A stretch of 26,003 nt of DNA, taken from assembly GCA_039929105.1 (NCBI GenBank), contig JBDSRX010000050.1:1-26003 (forward strand). Direction: 5' to 3'. The notes under the pieces were generated by a model. That model searched no databases and was not told the origin of the DNA. It worked only from the letters and a program-made list of their open reading frames with translations. How positions within the stretch are numbered: position 1 is the first letter of the stretch; every line of letters begins with the position of its first letter. Positions 7,773-14,238 of this stretch are shown piece by piece. The DNA is from JBDSRX01 sp039929105 (GTDB taxonomy: Bacteria > Patescibacteriota > Dojkabacteria > J137). The position numbers and the translations under genes are program-made.

Positions 7773-9554
7773 ATGAATTACGAACTAAGTAACGACGAAA
7801 AAAAACAAGCATCAGTAAAATTTGGAGCCGCAGTAAAAGCTCTTTATCAACACATCAGAAACTCAAAGTGGAAGATGAGTTTAGCTTTCTTATTCTTAAT
7901 TATTGTTTCTGTAACAACAATAGTTTCTCCTTATATTATTGGAGATGTAACTAATAAGTACATTCCAGTTGGAGATACAGAGAATTTAGGAAAAGCACTT
8001 ATTCTATTAGCAATTATCTATATTATAGGCTCTGCTTTCAGTTACTTGCAAATTAGAGTAATGGGACAAGTAGGACAAAAAATCTTATTTAATATAAGAA
8101 ATGCTGTTTTCCAAAAACTACAATCTTTACCATTACAATTTTTCAATCAAAATAAATCTGGAGATTTAATCTCTAGAATAAATAATGATACAGATAAAAT
8201 GAACCAAGCTTTTTCAGAAACTCTTTTGAGATTTACTGGAGATGTCATAGTAATTATTGGAATTGCAATTGTAATGCTAGCTTTAAATGTTCAATTAGGT
8301 TTAATAGCACTAGCGACATTAGTAGTAATGCTTGCAATTACAGCAGTATTATCTGGATTTATTAAATCTAGAAATGACAGAAGTTTACAAAAATTAGGTG
8401 AATTATCAGGATCTATTCAAGAAAGTTTAACTAACTTTAAAGTTACTGTTGTATTTAATAGAAGAGATTACTTTAGAAATTCTTTTGGACAAGTAAACGA
8501 AAACAACAGAAAAGCTGCTACAGGAGCTGGTATTGCAAACGGACTGCTAGCACCTTTATATACATTCGCTGCAAACATGGGAACAGCTTTAATCTTAATA
8601 TTCAGTATTCAAATATTGATTATAGATAAGCTTCAAATGGGAGTTGCACCAGAATTTGGAACATTATTAGCATTTATTCTTTACTCAAGCACATTCTTCG
8701 GTCCATTAAAAGAAATGGCTGAATTATTTACTCAAGTACAAGTTGCAGTTTCTAGCTGGAGTAGAATTTACACATTACTAAGATTAGAAACTAATTTAGT
8801 AAAAATTGAGAACAATGATAAAGATGACAGTAAGGCTTTAATGAAATTCCACAATGTAAGTTTTGGGTATCAACCAGAACAAATGATCTTAAACAAGATT
8901 AATATGGACTTAGAAGAAGGACATACATATGCTTTAGTTGGCCCAACTGGAGGAGGAAAGAGTACTACAGCTTCATTAATGGCAAGACTTTACGATGTTT
9001 CTGAAGGACAGGTTTTCTATAGAGGAAAAAACATTAAAACATATTCTCAATCTGAACTTTCTAAGGAAATAGGATTTATTCTACAAGAACCATTCTTATT
9101 CTCAGGCAGCATTGCAGATAACATTAAGTATGGAAATGAAGAATATAAAGACTTTACAGAAGAAGAGTTAACAGCAAAATTAAAAGAATTAGGATTAGAA
9201 TCTATAGTAGAGAAATTTAATGAAGGTTTATCTACAGCAATTACAACTGGAGCAGAGAATATTAGTTTAGGTCAAAGACAATTAATAAACTTCTTAAGAA
9301 TATTATTAAGACAACCTAAGTTATTGATATTAGACGAAGCTACTGCAAATATTGATACAATTACAGAACAACTTTTAGAAGCTATTTTAAATAAATTATC
9401 GGATAAAACAACAAAGGTTATTATTGCTCATAGACTTAATACAATTGAAAACGCAGATCAGATATTCTTTATCTCTAGTGGAACAATCGAAAAGCCAGTT
9501 AACTTTGACTCTGCATTAGATTTAATTAATGCTCAAGGACAATCAAAAAGTTAA
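7773..9554 (+). CDS. ABC exporter half-transporter, catalytic-site subunit
   Basis: A 593-residue ABC-type-1 membrane domain plus ATPase, the partner of the preceding gene (3-bp gap). Walker A is GPTGGGKST (390-398), Walker B is LLILDEAT with the catalytic Glu522, and the switch His553 is present (IIAHRLNT). Its signature is degenerate, ISLGQ (497-501) instead of LSGGQ. The two subunits are therefore exactly complementary. One composite site (Walker motifs here, signature of the partner) is intact; the other is defective at both halves. This is known from heterodimeric exporters that use one site for hydrolysis. Membrane helices occupy roughly residues 35-310. A terminator follows about 30 bp after the stop. 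Confidence 0.95.
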   Translation: MNYELSNDEKKQASVKFGAAVKALYQHIRNSKWKMSLAFLFLIIVSVTTIVSPYIIGDVTNKYIPVGDTENLGKALILLAIIYIIGSAFSYLQIRVMGQVGQKILFNIRNAVFQKLQSLPLQFFNQNKSGDLISRINNDTDKMNQAFSETLLRFTGDVIVIIGIAIVMLALNVQLGLIALATLVVMLAITAVLSGFIKSRNDRSLQKLGELSGSIQESLTNFKVTVVFNRRDYFRNSFGQVNENNRKAATGAGIANGLLAPLYTFAANMGTALILIFSIQILIIDKLQMGVAPEFGTLLAFILYSSTFFGPLKEMAELFTQVQVAVSSWSRIYTLLRLETNLVKIENNDKDDSKALMKFHNVSFGYQPEQMILNKINMDLEEGHTYALVGPTGGGKSTTASLMARLYDVSEGQVFYRGKNIKTYSQSELSKEIGFILQEPFLFSGSIADNIKYGNEEYKDFTEEELTAKLKELGLESIVEKFNEGLSTAITTGAENISLGQRQLINFLRILLRQPKLLILDEATANIDTITEQLLEAILNKLSDKTTKVIIAHRLNTIENADQIFFISSGTIEKPVNFDSALDLINAQGQSKS

Positions 9555-9584
9555 TCACAAATTTCAAATATCAAATCACAAAAG

Positions 9585-9620
9585 AAATCCTGCATAAAGC
9601 AGGATTTTTGTTTAGTTTTT
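9585..9620. terminator. Intrinsic terminator after the ABC operon, probably bidirectional
   Basis: A perfect 9-bp stem, AAATCCTGC (9585-9593) with GCAGGATTT (9599-9607), a 5-nt loop, and a T-rich tail (TTTTTG, TTTAG, TTTTTT). Read on the minus strand, the stem is followed by CTTTTGTG, so it may also stop transcription coming from the DHH gene. Confidence 0.85.
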
Positions 9621-9644
9621 TATGATGTCATTTGATCGTAACTC

Positions 9645-9666
9645 AGCATTACGGCCAGGCCGTGCT
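9645..9666. repeat. GC-rich hairpin in the spacer
   Basis: AGCA pairs with TGCT around an inner CGGCC/GGCCG stem with a one-base loop and a three-base bulge (TTA). It is far more GC-rich than its surroundings. It has no T tract, so it is not an obvious terminator, and may be part of the same repeat block as the element at 9687-9754. Confidence 0.5.
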
Positions 9667-9686
9667 ACGTCCTATTAATAATTCAT

Positions 9687-9754
9687 AACACCCCACTCAC
9701 TTCGTTCGTTTCCCCTCTTATCTTAAGAGGGGTGGCGCGAAGCGACGGGGTGTT
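9687..9754. repeat. 68-bp nested palindromic repeat overlapping the end of the DHH gene
   Basis: Outer arms AACACCCC (9687-9694) and GGGGTGTT (9747-9754) enclose a perfect inner hairpin CCCCTCTTA (9712-9720) with TAAGAGGGG (9724-9732). The base composition is much richer in GC than the flanks. The right end covers two bases of the stop codon of the DHH gene. The sequence resembles CCCC-CTCTTA-type palindromes that I recall from many unrelated bacterial genomes; that resemblance is from memory. Confidence 0.8.
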
Positions 9755-10793
9755 ATTCTAACGCTTCTTTCAATAACTCTTTAAAGTTAGCTTCTACTTG
9801 TAATGGAGTCATATCTTTAATCTTTCCTCCGCCAGCATTTCTATGCCCACCACCTTTAAAGTTCATTTTTTTAAATACTTCCATTAAAGCAATTGTATTG
9901 TAATTCCTAGATCTCCAACTTAATCTAGTTCCTTTCCCATCATTAGTTTCTCTAAACATAACCCCATAGTCATAACCTTCAATTCTTGCAGCAGCAACAT
10001 CGTAATAAAGATGTGAATAATCGTGGCTTTCCCAATCTTCTCCTATTTTTTCTGTTAACTCTTGTGTAAACTCAGAATCAACAATCAATGTCATTAACTT
10101 TAGCTCTGGGTAATAACTTGTATGTTTTATTGCAACAACAAGATAATCTACACTACCTTTTTCTACTGTTGTAAGCATGTTTAAAACCTTGTAGTGATCA
10201 ATCCCAGTATTAATTAGTAGCTGACCAAAAGAAAGTGTATCTGCTTGAACTCCATATTTAAAAAACTGACTATCTGAAGCTAATCCAATGTAAAGCATTT
10301 CTGCTATATCTTTAGTTAATTCAATCCCAGATGGTTTTATTAAGTAGTCATAAATAACTTTAGTAGTAGAAGCTTCTCCAACTGTAGATAATACTTGTTC
10401 TGGGATCATCTCGTGGATAGGTCCATATTCGTGATGATCTATATTTACAAATTTATCTAATGGAACTGTTCCAAGAATAGTTTGATAATCTTCAGTTAAA
10501 ACTCTTTCCCATTGTGGTGCATCTAATAAAAATATTAGATCGTAAGAATTAAAATCAACATCCCCAATGTATTTAGTTTCAATATTATTTGAAGTTACAA
10601 ATTCAGAAATATAGCTAGGAGCGCTTCCGAAAAAAATTATTTTTGAATCAGTTTTACCTAATTTCTCTAAAAATAATTTGATAGCTATAGCAGAGGAAAT
10701 ACAGTCGTGATCGACTCTTTTACCGTCTGGTACAATTAAGAATTTCTGAGATTCTTTTATCTTCTTTAGTATTTTATCTGCTATTTTATCCAT
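9753..10793 (-). CDS. DHH/DHHA1 phosphoesterase, NrnA-like
   Basis: A 346-residue protein of the DHH superfamily, most like the short NrnA type that degrades nanoRNA or cyclic dinucleotide products and dephosphorylates pAp. Visible motifs are VDHDCISSA (27-35, motif I aspartates D28 and D30), FLLDAPQWERV (D91), IDHHEYG (D119-H120-H121), ASDSQFF (D174) and the C-terminal DHHA1 loop GGGHRNAGGG (about 314-323). The conserved motif-I histidine four residues before the first Asp is replaced (Gly24, in PDGKRVDHD), which is unusual. The protein is likely cytoplasmic and Mn2+-dependent. It stands alone, divergent from the gene at 10896. Its stop is inside a palindromic repeat. Confidence 0.88.
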   Translation of the reverse strand: MDKIADKILKKIKESQKFLIVPDGKRVDHDCISSAIAIKLFLEKLGKTDSKIIFFGSAPSYISEFVTSNNIETKYIGDVDFNSYDLIFLLDAPQWERVLTEDYQTILGTVPLDKFVNIDHHEYGPIHEMIPEQVLSTVGEASTTKVIYDYLIKPSGIELTKDIAEMLYIGLASDSQFFKYGVQADTLSFGQLLINTGIDHYKVLNMLTTVEKGSVDYLVVAIKHTSYYPELKLMTLIVDSEFTQELTEKIGEDWESHDYSHLYYDVAAARIEGYDYGVMFRETNDGKGTRLSWRSRNYNTIALMEVFKKMNFKGGGHRNAGGGKIKDMTPLQVEANFKELLKEALE

Positions 10794-10799
10794 CCTATG

Positions 10800-10805
10800 A
10801 TTTTA
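10800..10805 (-). promoter_or_regulatory. Leaderless-type -10 box for the DHH gene
   Basis: On the minus strand TAAAAT (10805 to 10800) is followed by six bases and the ATG at 10793. An overlapping TATGCT (10810 to 10805) would start transcription about 5 nt earlier. Neither has a convincing -35. Confidence 0.5.
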
Positions 10806-10833
10806 GCATATTGTTACCCTTTCTAGATTTATC

Positions 10834-10888
10834 TATACTATAATTTAGAAATAATTTATACTTATAAAAGTTGCATTAAATTTAAAAT
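10834..10888 (+). promoter_or_regulatory. Candidate promoters for the membrane-anchored gene at 10896
   Basis: Two options are visible. TAAAAT at 10883-10888 lies exactly 7 nt before the ATG and would give a leaderless mRNA. Further upstream, TTGTTA (10811-10816) with 17-bp spacing to TATACT (10834-10839), overlapped by TATAAT (10839-10844), would give a leader of about 45-50 nt. Confidence 0.5.
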
Positions 10889-10895
10889 AACAATC

Positions 10896-11573
10896 ATGGA
10901 TAGAAAGCTTTTAACAAAGAGAATAGAGATAGTGTTAGCTGTTCTTCTTATTGTAGTTGTAGTATTAGGTGTAGTATTTCTTCTTTTTAGATCAATACCT
11001 GTATCAAATCCTATAACTAGTACTAGTGAAAACGAACTATTACCAGGTATCCCAGCTGATCCAAACGAATTTATCAAATTCTTAGATCTATCTAGCCAAA
11101 CTGAATTTACAGCTTTAGGTAAAAAGATTATTTTACCAACAGATGCACAAGTAAATTCTGCTTACAATAATACTTCTTTAACTCAATTTAGTTGCCGATC
11201 CGATATTTCAACCGATTGTACAATCTACGAAATCGACACAGCAGGTAGAAGATTCTACATTTCTGCTCCTTTAGTTTTAAATTTAAAGTCTAGAACTTCA
11301 ACTGCGAGCATAAAGAAGAAATTAGTAGTAGCAGGAGAAGAAGTTGAGTTTACCTATATGCAAAAGAAATTTTTCAACGCAGTAGCAAATGCTGATGGTG
11401 TAATAACTGAAACTATAGAGAATAAAGAATTAACAACTGTAGAGGAAATATATGGATGCTTAAGTTATAAAATTTGCTTTAGTACAGGTAGATTAGAAGC
11501 TTTAGATAAAACGGCTAATGATTTAGATGTAACAGCATTTGAAACTTTTGTTCAGTCTATAGTAATACAGTAG
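10896..11573 (+). CDS. Single-pass membrane-anchored protein of unknown function
   Basis: A 225-residue protein I do not recognise. A basic N-terminus (MDRKLLTKR) precedes one very hydrophobic helix at about 12-33 (IVLAVLLIVVVVLGVVFLLF). The remaining 190 residues are probably outside, beginning with a Ser/Thr/Pro-rich linker. Four cysteines (in FSCRSDISTDCTIY and YGCLSYKICFS) form two close pairs that could be disulfides. The alternating hydrophobic pattern suggests a mixed alpha/beta domain. It is monocistronic. Its TAG abuts the stop of the convergent gene on the minus strand with no intervening base. Confidence 0.78.
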   Translation: MDRKLLTKRIEIVLAVLLIVVVVLGVVFLLFRSIPVSNPITSTSENELLPGIPADPNEFIKFLDLSSQTEFTALGKKIILPTDAQVNSAYNNTSLTQFSCRSDISTDCTIYEIDTAGRRFYISAPLVLNLKSRTSTASIKKKLVVAGEEVEFTYMQKKFFNAVANADGVITETIENKELTTVEEIYGCLSYKICFSTGRLEALDKTANDLDVTAFETFVQSIVIQ

Positions 11574-12812
11574 TTAATTTACATTATTACTTATTCTCTC
11601 TTCGACAGTAATTCTTATTTGATCCATTAATACATTGTAGGTCACTGTTGGTATATTTTCTTCACTTCCATATTTAAGAATATATCCGGCAAGTATTGCG
11701 TATAGCGCATTTAATTCATGTGGTTGTGAGGTATATTTAATCTCTTTCCGTTGTGCTTTTATTTGAGCATTAGTCACATCTCTCGTTTCTTCTTTAAAGT
11801 AAAATGCGTGAGCATTTTCTTCACAACCAATTTCATAGTAGGAATCTTCTGCGCTACCTTTAAAGACAACTTCTTTCCCATCTGAACTTAAAGATTGATA
11901 TTCGTCCTTATCTTCTAAAATTGTCCCTTCAGGGTATCTCCAAATAATTGTATGGTAATTATAATCGTAGTAGTTAGTCAATCCATTAGCTGGCAAAGAA
12001 TTGGGTAGATCATAAATGGGAATTACAAGTTTAGCAAATTCAATAGTTTTATTTTCATCAGCACCTTTTTTAAAAAGAATCTGTCTCATTGCTTTATGCC
12101 CTTGCAAGTGATTAATGAAGGATTTGTATAGTTTTTCATCCATTACATATATTGAATTAATTTCTCTAAGTATCTCTTCAATATGTTTCCAAGCAGATTG
12201 TTTATTATTTATACTTTCATTCAAAATTAGATCAACAAATCCTTCAGGTAAATATAAAAAAGGAATATCCCTGTAACTCCCTCCCCAAGAAAATAGTTGG
12301 TTATTCATTTCCATGGAAATATTAATTCTTCTAAACTCTATCTCTTCTAATGATTCAATATTTTTGATTACAATATTTAAGTCAATTTTTCTTTTTTTGT
12401 TCTTCTCAATTTCTTCTACTTCTAATTCTCTTTGTTTTACTGCTTTTTCATATTTTGTTGCATCATATTCCTCAGGTTCATCTCCAGGACTAAAATCCAT
12501 GGCATCTATTTCTGCAAAGATTGCATTCTTTCGCATTTCTTTTTCTTTATCATCATCTTTAATTTCTCTAGAGAGTTTAAAAAGTTCCATTCTTTTATCC
12601 ATTAATTCATCTCTAATCTTTATTTTTTCTTCAGGTGCAAAGTCCCATTTAGATATATTCATCCTTAACTTCTCGTCTTCTATACTATCTATAATTGCTT
12701 GAATCTCATCGATAGATTTACCCCTTAGCTCTAGCGGTACTCCAGAATCTAAAGAGTTGTCTAAAAGAGTATCTATAAACTTTTTCCTTTCTAATGATTC
12801 TTGGTTATTCAT
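11574..12812 (-). CDS. Unknown 412-residue protein with charged helical N-terminus
   Basis: I do not recognise this protein. Residues 1-160 are highly charged and probably helical or coiled coil (many E, K, D, including EEIEKNKKRKIDLNIVI). The C-terminal 250 residues look globular, with conserved-looking clusters GCEENAHAFYF, SQPHELNALYAILAGYI and YNYHTIIWRYPEG. The His/Glu-rich pieces could be a metal or catalytic site, but no known motif is matched. There is no signal peptide or membrane helix. Its ATG lies inside the ung coding sequence (8-bp overlap), so it is co-transcribed with and coupled to ung. Its stop abuts that of the convergent gene ending at 11573. Confidence 0.75.
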   Translation of the reverse strand: MNNQESLERKKFIDTLLDNSLDSGVPLELRGKSIDEIQAIIDSIEDEKLRMNISKWDFAPEEKIKIRDELMDKRMELFKLSREIKDDDKEKEMRKNAIFAEIDAMDFSPGDEPEEYDATKYEKAVKQRELEVEEIEKNKKRKIDLNIVIKNIESLEEIEFRRINISMEMNNQLFSWGGSYRDIPFLYLPEGFVDLILNESINNKQSAWKHIEEILREINSIYVMDEKLYKSFINHLQGHKAMRQILFKKGADENKTIEFAKLVIPIYDLPNSLPANGLTNYYDYNYHTIIWRYPEGTILEDKDEYQSLSSDGKEVVFKGSAEDSYYEIGCEENAHAFYFKEETRDVTNAQIKAQRKEIKYTSQPHELNALYAILAGYILKYGSEENIPTVTYNVLMDQIRITVEERISNNVN

Positions 12813-13482
12813 ATTTATTTGCCCAATTAATTTCTTTTTCTTTATTTAGTTTTAAGTATGCATTAGTTTTACTAAAAGGTCTATTCCCATAGAAACCTCT
12901 CAAAACGGAGAAGGGTGAAGGATGCGCAGATTCAATAACTAGATGCTTACTCCTATCTATTATCTCTCCTTTCTTTTGTGCATAAGCACCCCATAAAAAG
13001 AAGACTACATGATTCTTTTTATCTGAAATAGTTTTTATAACAGCATCTGTAAATGTCTCCCAGCCTTTTTTTGCATGGCTTCCTGGTTTTCCTTGTTCAA
13101 CTGTTAAAACAGAATTTAGTAATAGAACTCCTTGTTTTGCCCAGTTTGTTAAATCACCATTTATTGGAGGTTCCAAGGCTAAGTCACTCTTCATTTCTTT
13201 GTAAATATTTTGAAGTGATGGAGGAATTTTGTTTTCTGGATTTACAGAAAAAGAAAGTCCATTTGCTGTATTTGGAGAATGGTAAGGGTCTTGTCCCAAT
13301 ATTACAACTCTACAATCTTCAAAAGAACATTCATCGAAGGCTCTAAATATAAATGGTCTAGGTGGATGAATCTTCTTAGTAGAATATTCTTGCTTTACAA
13401 ACGCGATAAGATCTTTAAAGTAAGGTTTATCAAACTCTCCTTCTAAATACTTTTTCCAAGATTCTGAAATCTTTACATCCAT
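12805..13482 (-). CDS. ung: Uracil-DNA glycosylase (family 1)
   Basis: A 225-residue family 1 UDG that removes uracil from DNA as the first step of base-excision repair. The water-activating loop GQDPYH is at 63-68 (catalytic Asp65), the uracil-binding segment GVLLLNSVLTVE is at about 118-129, and the DNA-intercalation loop HPSPFSVLRGF is at 187-197 (His187). The length is normal. The start is the ATG at 13482, directly after AT-rich promoter-like sequence. The first gene of a two-gene unit, it overlaps the unknown gene downstream by 8 bp. Confidence 0.97.
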   Translation of the reverse strand: MDVKISESWKKYLEGEFDKPYFKDLIAFVKQEYSTKKIHPPRPFIFRAFDECSFEDCRVVILGQDPYHSPNTANGLSFSVNPENKIPPSLQNIYKEMKSDLALEPPINGDLTNWAKQGVLLLNSVLTVEQGKPGSHAKKGWETFTDAVIKTISDKKNHVVFFLWGAYAQKKGEIIDRSKHLVIESAHPSPFSVLRGFYGNRPFSKTNAYLKLNKEKEINWANKYE

Positions 13483-13489
13483 ATTATTA

Positions 13490-13515
13490 TTTATAGTAAC
13501 GCATTATAAATTATA
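13490..13515 (-). promoter_or_regulatory. Candidate -10 boxes upstream of ung
   Basis: On the minus strand TATAAT occurs at 13515-13510 and again at 13508-13503, and TATAAA at 13495-13490. The last lies exactly 7 nt before the ATG, the leaderless spacing seen at other genes here. The region is so AT-rich that chance matches are likely. Confidence 0.35.
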
Positions 13516-13548
13516 TCAAATTATTTCATAACATCAGCTGGTACTTTA

Positions 13549-13616
13549 ATGAAAGAATGAAGTAATGACAAAATGAACTATTTATTATAATTCTTTCATT
13601 TTTTAATTCTTTCATT
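13549..13616. repeat. AATGAAAGAAT inverted repeat in spacer
   Basis: AATGAAAGAAT (13549-13559) is inverted as ATTCTTTCATT at 13590-13600 and again at 13606-13616. The low-complexity AATGAAAG theme recurs at 21483-21563. The rest of the 13483-13683 spacer holds only candidate promoters for ung; I see no gene in it. Confidence 0.6.
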
Positions 13617-13683
13617 CATGATGTGGACTTGGTTTCTAAATATGTATATACTGGTAAAGAATTACTTAATGTTTTTTCAATAA

Positions 13684-14238
13684 ATGGACCAAACTACTCA
13701 AGCTTTAAATCAATACCCTGCCTTTGCAGCATTATTTGCCGTTGTAATAATCGTTGTATTAGTACTTATAGGTCTTGTTATTACTCAAAATAGAAAGATT
13801 CAGGACTTACAAACTCCTAAATATGGATTCTTAGGTAAGCCATTAGCTGCTTTTGCTTTTGCAGCATTTTTAGTTGGTGGAACTGGTTTTGTTCTTTTTG
13901 TTAACAATCAACAACAAGATGTTTCTGTAGCAAATGCCTCATTTACTATAGATGCAAGCATTATTGCTACCGAGTCTAATCCGGTAACTCATGAATATAA
14001 ATTAGTTGCTATTCCGTTAGTGGATGGTAAAGAATGGGGAGAGAATAAAGCCTATAAATTCGATATATTCTGGACTATAAGTAATGCTTCAACACAAACG
14101 GATGTAGAGTTAGGTCTTAATTTAGAAAATACTGGTGGTATTACTAAAACATTAACTTCTGGAACAAATAGGATTAATGTAAGAGTTGTAAGCTCAGAAA
14201 AGACTATAGAAAAGGAAATAGATATCTTCGTAGAATAA
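13684..14238 (+). CDS. Two-helix membrane protein with extracytoplasmic beta-type domain
   Basis: A 184-residue protein I do not recognise. Two hydrophobic helices at about 13-34 and 54-73 are separated by a short basic loop (QNRKIQDLQTPKYG). The remaining residues (about 80-184) look like a beta-sandwich: alternating strands, few helices, and Asn/Thr-rich turns such as LENTGGITKTLTSGTNR. By the positive-inside rule the short loop is cytoplasmic and the C-terminal domain external. The first bases lie just after an A+T stretch with no Shine-Dalgarno sequence. Its TAA abuts the stop of the convergent gene at 14239. Confidence 0.75.
   Translation: MDQTTQALNQYPAFAALFAVVIIVVLVLIGLVITQNRKIQDLQTPKYGFLGKPLAAFAFAAFLVGGTGFVLFVNNQQQDVSVANASFTIDASIIATESNPVTHEYKLVAIPLVDGKEWGENKAYKFDIFWTISNASTQTDVELGLNLENTGGITKTLTSGTNRINVRVVSSEKTIEKEIDIFVE

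Noticed and set aside
12313..12702. Plus-strand open frame of 129 codons
   Set aside because: It is Ser/Phe/Ile-rich and antisense to the coiled-coil part of the unknown minus-strand gene, the typical mirror of Lys/Glu-rich coding.
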